DNA of 64,000 bases from Candidatus Saccharibacteria bacterium oral taxon 488 (GTDB lineage Bacteria > Patescibacteriota > Saccharimonadia > Saccharimonadales > Saccharimonadaceae): NCBI GenBank assembly GCA_005697215.1, contig CP040003.1:434001-498000 (forward strand). The letters are read 5' to 3'. A program made the translations under genes and the position numbers. Below the pieces are notes generated by a model. That model was not told the DNA's origin and did not search any database. It saw only the letters and a program-made list of their open reading frames with translations. Every line of letters begins with the position of its first letter. Positions within the stretch are counted from its first letter, which is position 1. Below, piece by piece: positions 1-10,004 of this stretch.

Positions 1-266
1 ATCTGGTAGTTCGCACCACCGACGCGGCGACTCTTCACTTCAAAGTTTGGGCTAACGTTTTTCAATGCTTTTTCAAACACTGCCAACGGATCTTCTGAAT
101 CCAATTTCTTCGCAGCAGTTTCCAGGGCGGTGTAAACAGCCCGCTCAGCCGCCAATTTCTTACCGTCCAGCATTGACTTGTTGATCAAGCGCTGCACCAA
201 CACGCTTTGGTAGCGGCGGTCAGGTTGCAATTGGCGTTGTAATTTCTTGGTAACTTTACGAGGCAT
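1..266 (-). CDS. rpsG: 30S ribosomal protein S7 (uS7), 3' part missing
   Basis: N-terminal 88 residues of ribosomal protein S7, which nucleates assembly of the 30S head. The protein opens with MPRKVTKK and contains the typical S7 segments around 'VLVQRLINKSMLDGKK' and 'VKSRRVGGANYQ'. The gene runs off the left edge, so the C-terminal half is not seen. Only 2 nt separate its ATG from the rpsL stop, so the two are co-transcribed as in the classical str operon. Confidence 0.95.
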   Translation of the reverse strand, partial: MPRKVTKKLQRQLQPDRRYQSVLVQRLINKSMLDGKKLAAERAVYTALETAAKKLDSEDPLAVFEKALKNVSPNFEVKSRRVGGANYQ

Positions 267-268
267 GA

Positions 269-682
269 TTACTTATCCCCTTTCTTAGTACCGTACTTCG
301 AACGGCCCCGCTTGCGGTTGTTGACACCCTGGAGGTCCAACGCACCGCGGACGATGTGGTAACGCACACCCGGAAGGTCAGGCACACGACCACCGCGGAT
401 CAAGACCACAGCGTGCTCCTGCAAGTTGTGACCTTCACCGCCGATGTAAGCCCAGACTTCGTAGCCGTTGTTTAGTTTCACGCGGGCAACTTTACGCAGC
501 GCTGAGTTTGGTTTCTTTGGCGTCTTAGTCGTAACACGCACACAAACACCACGCTTGAGCGGTGCATTCTGGTCGTAGTAACGCGTTTTCAGGGCGTTGT
601 GAATGCGACCCAGCGCTGGCGACTTGGACTTTTTCTTAGCCGTTTGACGCGGTTTACGCACCAATTGGTTGATAGTTGGCAT
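269..682 (-). CDS. rpsL: 30S ribosomal protein S12 (uS12)
   Basis: 137-aa S12, the decoding-centre protein. The conserved blocks [11 protein letters not shown] (54-64), [10 protein letters not shown] (81-90) and LPGVRYH (103-109) are intact, and the length fits the longer S12 class with an extra segment near residues 22-40. The conserved lysine before DLPG (Lys87 in E. coli), a streptomycin-resistance position, is proline here (P101, 'GGRVPDLPG'). The second such lysine (K42 in E. coli, K56 here) is kept. It has its own promoter about 215 bases upstream and a good AAGGAG site, and is followed at 2 nt by rpsG. Confidence 0.97.
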   Translation of the reverse strand: MPTINQLVRKPRQTAKKKSKSPALGRIHNALKTRYYDQNAPLKRGVCVRVTTKTPKKPNSALRKVARVKLNNGYEVWAYIGGEGHNLQEHAVVLIRGGRVPDLPGVRYHIVRGALDLQGVNNRKRGRSKYGTKKGDK

Positions 683-897
683 CCAATTTCTCCTTGGTTG
701 ATTTACTAATGATGGCGATTTCGCCTGGTGGCACAGAGTGGGCTGGCGGCGGCATTGACACGCAAAAACCAGCTTCTCTTAGCGCCTACGGCTTGGATTC
801 AGCAACTCCGCCCCGTGTCTATACCTTTTCTGCCGAGCATTCGGTCTGTACACATTCAAACCACCGCTTGCTCCGAAAAGAGGAAACTCTGAGGGTC

Positions 898-927
898 ATT
901 ATAACACAGGTTCAGTCGATACTTCAA
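898..927 (-). promoter_or_regulatory. sigma70-type promoter for rpsL-rpsG
   Basis: On the minus strand, TTGAAG (922-927) and TATAAT (898-903) are separated by 18 nt. Transcription would start near 891, giving a leader of about 205 nt before rpsL. That long leader has room for control such as S7 autoregulation, but I recognise no known motif in it. No gene is convincing between 683 and 969. Confidence 0.75.
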
Positions 928-969
928 GTGGCGGCCCTCTTTAGATCTCTTACACGAGGAATGCGCCTG

Positions 970-2439
970 CTACATGCCGCGTTGTATCGTATCAACATCG
1001 CTATTATTCTGATATCGCACGCCATGTGCATCCATCAGTTTATCAAAGTCAGTACTTATCTCCTCAGCACGAGGTACACGACGTGACGTGTCGATATCAG
1101 CCTTGAAGAACTGGACTGTTACCAATGTGTAGCCGGGCTTATGCTCATGCCTATTACCAATATCAACGATTCTGTATGCATTTGCACCACGAGGTTTTAT
1201 CCTACGCACCTGATCAAGTGTATAACGCAGAAAGAATTCCTCATCTACCATAAAAGTTTTACATTCTCCAACTGGAGTACATGATTTCACCAGATACTCC
1301 ATGTTACTAGAGTCCATACATGGTTCTTTTAGAGAATCTTTTGGGTAACGTGTGAACGTCTTTCCTCCAATGTCACCCAGCCGCACAGGTGTAATCACCG
1401 ACACCTTCTCTCCATCAGTCGACCGCATGAACCGTTCTGGGTCTTCAGATAGTATTTCTTCTGCTGTAGGTAGTTTGCCGATACCGGCTTCTATGTCTGC
1501 TTCTTTTGGCACAGCCACAAAGTTACTAAAGGATCCTGGATCGGCAAAATATGGACTAACCAGCATCTCGTTTCGCCTAGCATACAGTGCTTGAAAATCT
1601 TTAATACCAAGTATATGTGCCGCGGCATTCCTGCCTAAAGTAGCGATTTGTTCCACATGTTCTGTATATGATAGGCGACAAGGCATTGGTTCGCTTAAAT
1701 CATGCCCCCTGGTCTCGAAGACAGGTTCAATAATGTGCACAGGATCTCCATATATCAGTCTCCCGGCTCGTCTCAATACGTCTTCTGCTAGGTTTGCCTG
1801 CGTACATAGATATCTACATGCCTGCGAGCCCAAACGCATCCTTGTCAGCGGATCACGCATAGCCTGATGTAGGTCGAGTAGCCTCTCACCATTCGCAGCG
1901 AGGCATCTCTTCCTTACAAAATTCTCATAGTCTACTTTATCAAGCACGGTTACTTCTGGAATATTGACATCATCCTTATATACCTGCCCAGCCGAGGGAA
2001 CAAAAGCATCGACATCAATAACCTTCACCTCCCCGTAGTCACCATTTTCTAGACTACGAAACTGCTCCGTACTAATTACCCCTCCTGGGTTTTCTTGAAG
2101 ATCATGGTCATAGGCCTCCGTGATTCCATCTAACGTAGACAGCGGACCAACACCATGAGCCACGATGATTTTTTGGCGATGATCAGCACCCGTTCCGACA
2201 TATTCACCACTTGCACTAGTGTAAGCCTGATTCCATGCCCTCATGAGCGGCACTTCATCCCTCCCCATTTTACCGTGATGATTTCCATAGAAAGACTTAT
2301 GAGCCGCCTCTCTTGCTTCAATGATCTCCGGGAGTGTCGCGATATGCCCTCCTTCACCAGCATACCGCAGGGCGTATTTCCAAGCAGTTTCTATATCCCG
2401 ATTTCCTGCCGACATCAATGGACGACCGCGTTCTGACAT
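970..2439 (-). CDS. unrecognised 489-aa protein inserted between rpoC and rpsL
   Basis: I do not recognise this protein. It is soluble-looking, with no signal peptide or membrane helix, and moderately rich in Asp/Glu. Internal features include a His-rich stretch near residue 50 (FYGNHHGKMG) and scattered Cys (QACRYLCTQ, KSCTPVGECK) without a clear metal motif. The start is supported by AGGAGA 6 nt upstream, and a near-consensus promoter lies 60 nt before it. It sits between the rpoBC terminator and the rpsL promoter, where most bacteria have at most a short gap. Base composition looks more AT-rich than the flanking housekeeping genes, suggesting later acquisition. Confidence 0.75.
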   Translation of the reverse strand: MSERGRPLMSAGNRDIETAWKYALRYAGEGGHIATLPEIIEAREAAHKSFYGNHHGKMGRDEVPLMRAWNQAYTSASGEYVGTGADHRQKIIVAHGVGPLSTLDGITEAYDHDLQENPGGVISTEQFRSLENGDYGEVKVIDVDAFVPSAGQVYKDDVNIPEVTVLDKVDYENFVRKRCLAANGERLLDLHQAMRDPLTRMRLGSQACRYLCTQANLAEDVLRRAGRLIYGDPVHIIEPVFETRGHDLSEPMPCRLSYTEHVEQIATLGRNAAAHILGIKDFQALYARRNEMLVSPYFADPGSFSNFVAVPKEADIEAGIGKLPTAEEILSEDPERFMRSTDGEKVSVITPVRLGDIGGKTFTRYPKDSLKEPCMDSSNMEYLVKSCTPVGECKTFMVDEEFFLRYTLDQVRRIKPRGANAYRIVDIGNRHEHKPGYTLVTVQFFKADIDTSRRVPRAEEISTDFDKLMDAHGVRYQNNSDVDTIQRGM

Positions 2440-2498
2440 ATCTTCTCCTATATTTTTAATAAAATAGTCTACCTATGATAATGCCCACACATTTTATG

Positions 2499-2527
2499 AT
2501 TATACATACTTATTGTATTATCGTCAA
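2499..2527 (-). promoter_or_regulatory. strong promoter for the 970-2439 gene
   Basis: TTGACG (2522-2527), a 17-nt spacer, then TATAAT (2499-2504) on the minus strand. The expected start is near 2492, giving a leader of about 50 nt that carries the AGGAGA ribosome site. It lies just downstream of the rpoC terminator, so the gene is an independent unit. Confidence 0.85.
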
Positions 2528-2561
2528 TCTATATAACTAGCCTATCGCTACTGAATACAGC

Positions 2562-2593
2562 AAAAACCGCCCCGTACCCATCGGAGCGGTTTT
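2562..2593 (-). terminator. rho-independent terminator of rpoB-rpoC
   Basis: The minus strand reads AAAACCGC, a short interior, then GCGGTTTTT, giving a strong stem that ends in a T run. It lies 23 bases after the rpoC stop. Confidence 0.9.
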
Positions 2594-2615
2594 CTGAGAA
2601 AGGAAGCTAGTTGGC

Positions 2616-5600
2616 TTATACGGCTACAGCTAATTCCTCTTCCTGACTGTCTGCGAACTCATCCTCGCTTGGCTCGTCGGTTTCCGTTTCTTCAACGACA
2701 CCAGTTCCCACTGGGATCTTGCGGCCGATGATGACGTTTTCCTTGAGGCCATGCAAGTGGTCAGCGCGACCCGAGACAGCAGCGTTGATCAGCACGCGAG
2801 TGGTGTCCTGGAAGGACGCAGCAGATAACCACGAGTCGCTCCAGATGGACACCTTGGTGATACCGAGCAACAGCTGAGTGTAACTGATGAGATTTTTACC
2901 CTCAGCAGCCAGTTGCTTGTTGGTGTTCACCACCGCAGCCTTGGAGACGATGTCGCCAGTCACAAAGTCGCTATCACCCGCATCTTCAATCTGGACGCGG
3001 CTGAACATCTGGCGGACAATGATCTCCAGGTGCTTGTCGGCCACGTCTTGGCCCTGAGCGGCGTAAATGCGCAGCACTTCGTTGATGATGTAGCGCTGCG
3101 TAGCTTCGACTCCCTTGAGGCGCATCAAGTCATGCAGGTTCAATGAACCAGCCGTCAAGCGGTCACCAGCCTCGACAACGTCATTGGCTTTTACGACCAA
3201 CTGCATGGTGCCTGGGATTTCGTAGCGAGCCGGCGCGCCAGCTTCAGCGGCGATCACCAAGGTGTCTTCTGCCGCTTCAACCACGCCGTCAAATGGTGCG
3301 ACCAGTGGACGAGTGTCATCTTCGCCAGTTGCTAGCACGTCGCCAGCCTTGACACTTGAACCGGATTTGACCACGATGGTTCGGCCGTCTAGCGGCAAGC
3401 GCTCAACTTTGCCCGATTCTGGAGTGACTTGGACGATGTACTTCTTGCCATCTTCCCAAACGTCAACTAACCCGGCAATTTCCGTAACAAACGCCTGACC
3501 CTTTGGTGTGCGCGCCTCAAACAATTCCTCAACACGCGGCAGACCCTGGGTGATGTCGCCACCAGCCACACCAGAGTTGTGGAAGGTACGCAAGGTCAGC
3601 TGAGTACCTGGCTCACCGACTGACTGAGCAGCGATGACACCGACTGGCTGATGATTACCAACCAATTTACCAGTTGACATGTCAACACCGTAGCTGCGCT
3701 GCGGAATACCGTTGAGGTTGTTGGTTGACAAGACTGACTGGATCTTGACGCTTTGGACGCTTTCATCATCATCAATTGAGTCAGCGATTTCCCGGGTGAT
3801 CAATTCGTCCTTGTTGACGTGACCTGGAATTGTCTCGGCAGCGTACCGGCCAGCCAAGCGGTTCGAGAAGTCAATCATCGTTTCCTCAGTTTCTGAGCGG
3901 TAGATCGCGTAACCTTCGTCGTCACCTTCAACGTCCTCAACCGTGAAGACGTCCTGCGCCACGTCGACCAAACGTCGCGTCAGGTAACCCGAGTCAGCAG
4001 TCTTGAGCGCGGTATCGATCAGACCCTTACGCGCACCACGGGTCGCCACGAAGGCCTCCAGGCTGGACAAACCGCCGGTGTACGAACTACGGATTGGCAG
4101 CTCAATTTCGCGGTTAGCGGCGTCGACCTGAATACCAATCATGGCGCTAGCGAGCTTGACGTTCGAGATATCACCACGAGCACCAGAGTTGACCATCATC
4201 GAGATACTGGTGTCCATGTGGGCCAGCTGATCCTGGAGGAAGGCTGTGATCTTATTGTCCACATTTCGCCAAGCATTCACCGTCAAGTTGTAACGCTCGT
4301 CCTCGGTGATCAGACCTTGGTCGAACTGCTCGGAAATCAAGGCCGCCTTGGCGTCGCCCTCGGCCACGAACTCAGCGATCTCGTCAAAGTGCACGTAGTC
4401 GGTCATACCAGTTGACACGGCCGCAGTCGTGGCGAAGCGGAAAGCTTGGCCCTTCATACGGTCAGCAATCTTGGCAGTTTCCTCGGCACCGTACTTGTTG
4501 AAGATCTGTGCCAATACCTTCTTCAGCTGCTTCTTGGTCTGAACATTGTTATCATATGGGAAGTCCTCTGGCAGGATCTCGTTAAAGAAGACCCGGCCCA
4601 AGGTCGTCTGACGCAGCTTGCCCTTGGCATAGATGCGAATTGGCGTTTGCAGCTGGATAGCACCCTTGTCGTACGCCAGCTCTGCCTCGTAGACCGAGCT
4701 GAACGCCTTGACATTATCAGTCTGCGCCTGCGGCTTGTCGTAGGTCAGGTAGTAATTACCGAGCACGATGTCCTGCGAGATGTGCAGCACCGGCGCACCG
4801 TCGGCAGGCTTCAACAGGTTGTTGGTGGCGCTCATCAGCTCGCGCGCCTCGGCCTGCGCTTCCTTGGAAAGCGGCAGGTGGACGGCCATCTGGTCACCGT
4901 CAAAGTCGGCGTTAAAACCAGCACAGACCAGCGGATGGAGCTGAATGGCTTTACCTTCGACGAGAACTGGCTGGAAGGATTGAATTGACAAGCGGTGCAA
5001 GCTCGGTGCGCGGTTGAGCAGCACGTACTTGCCCTTGATCGCCTCGTCAAGCGCATCCCATACAACCGCTTCACCCGACTCGATCAAGCGAGTTGCCGAG
5101 CGAATGTTGTGGGCAAATTCACCCTTGATCAGCCAGCTGATGACGAACGGCTTGAATAGTTCGAGCGCCATTTGCTTTGGCAAACCGCACTGATTGATCT
5201 TTAATTTTGGACCAACGACGATGACCGAGCGACCAGAGTAATCGACGCGTTTACCGAGCAGGTTCTGGCGGAAGCGGCCTTGCTTGCCCTTGAGCATATC
5301 ACTGATTGACTTGAGGCGACGGCGGCTGCCAGTCGAGCTGACCGCCCGACCACCGCGCGCCGCTGCGTTGTCGATCAGGGCATCGACGGCCTCTTGCAGC
5401 ATGCGTCGCTCATTGCGCTGAATCACTTCTGGCGCATTGAGCTCGACCAGCTTCTTCAGGCGATTGTTGCGGTTGATGATGCGGCGATACAGATCGTTCA
5501 AATCAGACGTTGCAAACCGACCACCACTGAGAGCGACCATTGGACGGAGGTCTGGTGGGATGACTGGCAGTACCGTCAGGCAGAGGCTGGATGGCTTGAT

Positions 5601-6464
5601 GCCGGCAGCCTGCATGCTCTCGAGCATCTTCAGGCGCTTGAGTAGTTTCTTCTCGCGCTGACCCTTGGCGTGTTCGGCTTCCTCGCTCAGCTGGGCGATC
5701 AGTTCTGACGGATCAATTTCATCCAGCAGTGCCTTGAGCGCGCTGGCACCCATGCCGACCTCGATCAGCTCGTCGTACTCCTCTGGCAAGTTGCGATAAT
5801 CTGTCTCCGAGATCAGCGCACCCTTGACGAGGCCCTCGAGCTGTGACTTCTTCGTCGTGTACTTGTCGTTAAGCTCGTCAACCTCACGGCTCTGTTCCTT
5901 CGCTAGCTGCTTGATGTCAGCGCCGTCAGCTTCCGCGAGCTGCTCGTAGCGCATCTTGATCGCCATCCGACCAGCTTCAGTCTCGGCCTCCAGATCCGCC
6001 AGGTATTGGTCGCGGGTGACTTCATCAACCTTGAGAATGACATAGGTCGCAAAGTAGGCGATCCGCTCCAAGCTACGAACCGTCATGCCGAGCAATTGAC
6101 TCATGGCGCTCGGCGTACCGCGCATAAACCAGATGTGCGCCACTGGCGCGGCCAGTTGAATGTGGCCCATGCGCTCGCGGCGGACAATTGATTTGGTGAC
6201 TAGTTCGCCGTTTTTATCAACCGCGGCCTCGCGTGAACGCACGCCCTTGAGCTTGGAATCATGCGGGTTGATGTCCTTGACCGGACCGAAAATCCGCTCG
6301 CAGAACAAGCCGTCGCGCTCTGGCTTTTGGGTGCGATAATTGATCGTCTCTGGCTTGAGAACCTCGCCATGACTCCACTTTAGGATGTCCTCGGCGCTGG
6401 CCACCGCTAGGCGTACCGCATCAAAATCGCTAATTCCGGTCGCGTTAAATGAATATTGCGCCAT
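2616..6464 (-). CDS. rpoC: DNA-directed RNA polymerase subunit beta'
   Basis: 1,282-aa beta' subunit. The active-site motif NADFDGDQ is at residues 518-525. The bridge helix segment ([15 protein letters not shown], about 818-832) and trigger loop ([10 protein letters not shown], 953-962) are present. Unusually, both structural zinc sites have lost their ligands. The N-terminal site (residues 64-90, after FGPVKD) has no cysteine where homologues have four. In the second site, the DDCG position reads DVEG (844-847), and 912-925 reads [14 protein letters not shown] where homologues carry three cysteines. The remaining sequence is well conserved, so the gene is functional. It starts 1 nt after rpoB with AGGAGG upstream and ends in an acidic tail and terminator. 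Confidence 0.98.
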   Translation of the reverse strand: MAQYSFNATGISDFDAVRLAVASAEDILKWSHGEVLKPETINYRTQKPERDGLFCERIFGPVKDINPHDSKLKGVRSREAAVDKNGELVTKSIVRRERMGHIQLAAPVAHIWFMRGTPSAMSQLLGMTVRSLERIAYFATYVILKVDEVTRDQYLADLEAETEAGRMAIKMRYEQLAEADGADIKQLAKEQSREVDELNDKYTTKKSQLEGLVKGALISETDYRNLPEEYDELIEVGMGASALKALLDEIDPSELIAQLSEEAEHAKGQREKKLLKRLKMLESMQAAGIKPSSLCLTVLPVIPPDLRPMVALSGGRFATSDLNDLYRRIINRNNRLKKLVELNAPEVIQRNERRMLQEAVDALIDNAAARGGRAVSSTGSRRRLKSISDMLKGKQGRFRQNLLGKRVDYSGRSVIVVGPKLKINQCGLPKQMALELFKPFVISWLIKGEFAHNIRSATRLIESGEAVVWDALDEAIKGKYVLLNRAPSLHRLSIQSFQPVLVEGKAIQLHPLVCAGFNADFDGDQMAVHLPLSKEAQAEARELMSATNNLLKPADGAPVLHISQDIVLGNYYLTYDKPQAQTDNVKAFSSVYEAELAYDKGAIQLQTPIRIYAKGKLRQTTLGRVFFNEILPEDFPYDNNVQTKKQLKKVLAQIFNKYGAEETAKIADRMKGQAFRFATTAAVSTGMTDYVHFDEIAEFVAEGDAKAALISEQFDQGLITEDERYNLTVNAWRNVDNKITAFLQDQLAHMDTSISMMVNSGARGDISNVKLASAMIGIQVDAANREIELPIRSSYTGGLSSLEAFVATRGARKGLIDTALKTADSGYLTRRLVDVAQDVFTVEDVEGDDEGYAIYRSETEETMIDFSNRLAGRYAAETIPGHVNKDELITREIADSIDDDESVQSVKIQSVLSTNNLNGIPQRSYGVDMSTGKLVGNHQPVGVIAAQSVGEPGTQLTLRTFHNSGVAGGDITQGLPRVEELFEARTPKGQAFVTEIAGLVDVWEDGKKYIVQVTPESGKVERLPLDGRTIVVKSGSSVKAGDVLATGEDDTRPLVAPFDGVVEAAEDTLVIAAEAGAPARYEIPGTMQLVVKANDVVEAGDRLTAGSLNLHDLMRLKGVEATQRYIINEVLRIYAAQGQDVADKHLEIIVRQMFSRVQIEDAGDSDFVTGDIVSKAAVVNTNKQLAAEGKNLISYTQLLLGITKVSIWSDSWLSAASFQDTTRVLINAAVSGRADHLHGLKENVIIGRKIPVGTGVVEETETDEPSEDEFADSQEEELAVAV

Positions 6465-6465
6465 C

Positions 6466-9400
6466 TTACGCCTCCTCCTTTATTTCTTCTACTTCGTCAA
6501 TATCTTGTACGCTCATGCCGACCTCGATGTCGCCGATGTCGTCCGATTCGTCTAAGTAAACTTGGTCGTCGTCATCGTCGTCGCTTACGGCTTGTGGCAC
6601 GGTCTTATCAGCTGGACCACTGGAGGCGATAACATGTTCAGCGTCAACCACGCCACCCTCATCAAGCAGGTCAACCCGAAGGCCCAAGCCCTGCAGTTCC
6701 TTGACGAGCACGTTGAAGGATTCTGGCAGTTTCGGCCCGACGATTGGCTCGTCCTTGATGATGGATTCGTAGGCCTTAGCACGACCATAGACGTCGTCAG
6801 ACTTGATGGTTAGCATTTCCTGCAAGGTTGCCGCAGCGCCGTAGGCTTCCAGTGCCCAGACCTCCATCTCACCGAAGCGCTGACCACCGTTCTGCGCCTT
6901 ACCGCCGAGCGGCTGCTGGGTGACCATGGTGTACGGGCCAGTTGAGCGGGCGTGAATCTTGTCAGACACCATGTGGTGCAATTTGATCATGTGCATGACG
7001 CCGACTGTGGTGCGCTCTTCAAAGGCTTCACCAGTGCGGCCGTCGAATAGTTGTGATTTACCATCACGCGCCAGTCCTGCTTTTTCTAGTTCATCAGAAA
7101 TTGTGGCTGATGGTACACCGTCAAACGACGGCGTTGCCACGCGGTAGCCCAACGCTCGTGCTGCCATACCGAGGTGCGTTTCAAACAGCTGACCGAGGTT
7201 CATACGGCTCGGCACACCCAGCGGGTTCAAGATCACGTCAACTGGCGTACCGTCTTCCATGAATGGCATATCCTCGACCGGCAGTACCCGCGCGACCACG
7301 CCCTTGTTACCGAAGCGACCAGCCATCTTGTCACCGACACCGATCTTGCGCATCTGCGCCACAAAGATTTGGATTTGCATCAACACGCCGGCCTTGAGCT
7401 CGTGGCCATTCTCGCGGCTAAAGATCTTGACACCGACAACCTTGCCGCCGCCAGCATTGTTCATCCGCTGCGAGGTGTCGCGCACGTCCTTGGCTTTTTC
7501 ACCAAAGATGGCGCGAAGCAGACGCTCCTCAGAGCTGAGTTCCTGCTCACCCTTTGGTGTAATCTTACCGACCAAGACGTCACCGGCCTTGACCTCAGAA
7601 CCGATTTGCACGATACCGTTTTCGTCGAGGTGGCGTAGACTGTCTTCTGACACATTCGGAATATCGCGGGTGACGATCTCTGGGCCGAGCTTGGTCTCGC
7701 GAACCTCCACGTTATAATCCTTGATGTTAATACTGGTCAAGCGATCGTCCTCCACCAAGCGGCGGCTAAGGATAATCGCGTCCTCCATGTTGTAGCCGCC
7801 CCACGGCATAAAGGCCACCGTCAGGTTTCGTCCCAGCGCGATCTCGCCCTCGGCAATCGACGCACCCTCGACGAGGATGTCGCCTTGCTTGACCGTGTCG
7901 CCACGGGCTACGCGAACCTTTTGGTTGTAGCAGCGATCGTCATTGTTCTTGACGAAGTGACGCAGTGCGTAGACCTTGACGCCATCAGCATACTTAACAT
8001 GAATTTCATCAGCATCAGCCCGCACCACTTCGCCATCAGCCTCGGCCTGGATCAAGTGACCGCTATTCTCGGCCACCGCCTGCTCAATGCCAGTACCAAC
8101 AACCGCTGGCTCTGGCGTGAGCAGCGGCACTGCTTGGCGCTGCATGTTCGAGCCAGTCAAGGCGCGGTCAACGCGGGTTTTCTCGATAAATGGCACCAGC
8201 GCCGCCGTCGAGCCGAGGATCTGCTTGTGAGCAGCGTCCATAAAGGTAACTTCTTCGACGTCGACCTGACCTGGCTGGAGGAATTTGCGGGCGCTGACAC
8301 GGCTGTCGGTGAATGACTTGTCATCATTCAAGCGCGCCCCAGCATCAGCGATAACTTCGCTGGCTTCCTGAGCGGCGTCCAGATAGACCACTTCATCAGT
8401 CACCCGACCATCGGTGACGCGCAGGTACGGCGTCTCGATAAAGCCATACTCATTGACCCGCGCGTAGGTAGCGAGGTTCAGCACCAGGCCAACGTTGGCA
8501 CCTTCTGGCGTCTCCACCGAACAGATGCGGCCGTAGTGCGTTGGGTGCGCGTCACGAACGTCAAAACCAGCGCGCTCACGACTCAAACCACCAGGACCCA
8601 TTGAGCTCAAGCGGCGCTTGTGGCTGAGCTCGGACAGTGGATTGACCTCATCGAGGAGCTGACTCAGCTGCGAGCTAGTAAAGAACTCGCGCACCGCTGC
8701 CACCACTGGGCGAGCATTGATCAATTGGCTCGGCGTGACGTTCTCCATATCAGCCACACTCATCCGGTCCATGGCGTTGCGCTGCATCCTGAGCATACCA
8801 ACGCGGAACTGACGGGCAATCAGCTCGCCGACCAGCTTGACGCGGCGATTACTCAGGGCATCGATGTCATCAGCTGGCTCTTGGGTGTTGTTGAGGCGAA
8901 TAATCTCGCGGATGATGGCCACCAGGTCGCTCATCTGGAAGATACGATTCTCGGCCGTGTTAGCAACGTCTAGACCCAGGCGCTGGTTCATCTTGTACCG
9001 ACCGACCCGGCTATAATCAAATCGCTTGAAATCAAAGAACATTCGCTCAATCATCTGGCGCGCATTGTCAACCGTCGCCAGATCGCCCGGCCGCAGGCGA
9101 CGATAGACTTCGATCAGTGCTTCATTGGCGCCACGAGTTGTGTCTTTATCCAAAGTTTCTTGGATGTAGCTGGTCTCGCCCGTGTCAATGTCGGCAAACA
9201 GTTCGCGAATTTCTGACGTCTTTGGATGACCCAAAGCCCGCAGCAAGGTCGTCACTGGCAATTTGCGTCGGCGGTCAATCTTGACATAAATCGTGCCATT
9301 AGTCGCCGTTTCAAACTCCAGCCAGGCACCGCGACCCGGGATCATCTTGGCGCCGTAGTAATTACGACCAGCTACCGTGTCAGCAGTAAAGAACACACCG

Positions 9401-9816
9401 GCCGAGCGGATCAGTTGGCTAACTACCACACGCTCCGTACCGTTGATGATAAAGGTACCGCGCTCGGTCATCCATGGATAATCGCCGAGGTAGATTTCCT
9501 GTTCCTTGACTTCGCCCGTGACCTTGTTGGTCAGTTCGACGGTTGCATGCAGCGGCGCTTCAAACGTCAAATTGTTTTCCTTGGCGAACTGGTCGGTGGT
9601 CTTTGGCTCGTCAAAATGATACCTGCCGAACCGCAGTGCCAACTTCTGACCAGTATAGTCGTCAATTGGGTTAATTTCTGAAAAGATTTCGCTCAAACCA
9701 TCCTCGACGAACCAGCGCCACGAGTCCTCTTGGTGAGCGATGAGATTTGGCATGGCGATGGCACTGTCTGTTCCAGTGAAAAAGACGCGCGCGCCACGAG
9801 TGGTCTGTTGAGCCAC
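6466..9816 (-). CDS. rpoB: DNA-directed RNA polymerase subunit beta
   Basis: Beta subunit, 1,116 aa from the start chosen here. The rifampicin-pocket region reads SSQLSQLLDEVNPLSELSHK followed by RRLSSMGPGG, keeping the equivalents of D516, H526 and S531. The GNKGVVARVLPVEDMPF motif and the C-terminal beta'-contact region are intact. An ATG at 9834 is in frame, but a TATAAT box ends only 2 nt before it. The GTG at 9816 has GAGGAG 8 nt upstream and gives MAQQTTRGARVFF, so it is preferred. The C-terminus is very acidic (DDDDDDQ). It is directly followed by rpoC. Confidence 0.96.
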   Translation of the reverse strand: MAQQTTRGARVFFTGTDSAIAMPNLIAHQEDSWRWFVEDGLSEIFSEINPIDDYTGQKLALRFGRYHFDEPKTTDQFAKENNLTFEAPLHATVELTNKVTGEVKEQEIYLGDYPWMTERGTFIINGTERVVVSQLIRSAGVFFTADTVAGRNYYGAKMIPGRGAWLEFETATNGTIYVKIDRRRKLPVTTLLRALGHPKTSEIRELFADIDTGETSYIQETLDKDTTRGANEALIEVYRRLRPGDLATVDNARQMIERMFFDFKRFDYSRVGRYKMNQRLGLDVANTAENRIFQMSDLVAIIREIIRLNNTQEPADDIDALSNRRVKLVGELIARQFRVGMLRMQRNAMDRMSVADMENVTPSQLINARPVVAAVREFFTSSQLSQLLDEVNPLSELSHKRRLSSMGPGGLSRERAGFDVRDAHPTHYGRICSVETPEGANVGLVLNLATYARVNEYGFIETPYLRVTDGRVTDEVVYLDAAQEASEVIADAGARLNDDKSFTDSRVSARKFLQPGQVDVEEVTFMDAAHKQILGSTAALVPFIEKTRVDRALTGSNMQRQAVPLLTPEPAVVGTGIEQAVAENSGHLIQAEADGEVVRADADEIHVKYADGVKVYALRHFVKNNDDRCYNQKVRVARGDTVKQGDILVEGASIAEGEIALGRNLTVAFMPWGGYNMEDAIILSRRLVEDDRLTSINIKDYNVEVRETKLGPEIVTRDIPNVSEDSLRHLDENGIVQIGSEVKAGDVLVGKITPKGEQELSSEERLLRAIFGEKAKDVRDTSQRMNNAGGGKVVGVKIFSRENGHELKAGVLMQIQIFVAQMRKIGVGDKMAGRFGNKGVVARVLPVEDMPFMEDGTPVDVILNPLGVPSRMNLGQLFETHLGMAARALGYRVATPSFDGVPSATISDELEKAGLARDGKSQLFDGRTGEAFEERTTVGVMHMIKLHHMVSDKIHARSTGPYTMVTQQPLGGKAQNGGQRFGEMEVWALEAYGAAATLQEMLTIKSDDVYGRAKAYESIIKDEPIVGPKLPESFNVLVKELQGLGLRVDLLDEGGVVDAEHVIASSGPADKTVPQAVSDDDDDDQVYLDESDDIGDIEVGMSVQDIDEVEEIKEEA

Positions 9817-9836
9817 AGGCGTTACTCCTCGCATTG

Positions 9837-9842
9837 ATTATA
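9837..9842 (-). promoter_or_regulatory. -10 box immediately before rpoB
   Basis: A perfect TATAAT on the minus strand, 2 nt upstream of the in-frame ATG at 9834. Transcription from it would begin around 9830, still upstream of the GAGGAG site and GTG start at 9816. No good -35 is seen 16-18 nt away. Confidence 0.45.
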
Positions 9843-9947
9843 ATTGGTGATCACGGCCGGAAGATCTCTTAGTCTCAGCACGAGCCCGAGGTTTGCCCGC
9901 CCATCAAGCTCGCCCCTCGCTAAAACTACACTACTTCACTGTGACAC

Positions 9948-9976
9948 ATTATGACGCATAGGACGACGAATTGCAA
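9948..9976 (-). promoter_or_regulatory. distal promoter of rpoB-rpoC
   Basis: TTGCAA (9971-9976), a 17-nt spacer and CATAAT (9948-9953) on the minus strand. It would give a leader of about 125 nt to the GTG start. That leader can form a stem between CGAGC and GCTCG, near 9911 and 9881, which may be regulatory. Confidence 0.55.
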
Positions 9977-10004
9977 GAGAAAAATAATGAAAAATTGACT
10001 GTCG

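Noticed and set aside
676..1086. Plus-strand reading frame of 136 aa over the rpsL leader
   Set aside because: It lies antisense to the rpsL promoter and leader and the end of the unknown gene, has no ribosome site, and its composition is not protein-like.
4446..4988. Long plus-strand frames opposite rpoC and rpoB (for example 180 aa here, 154 aa at 7174)
   Set aside because: They are shadows of highly conserved RpoB/RpoC codons on the other strand; no start signals.
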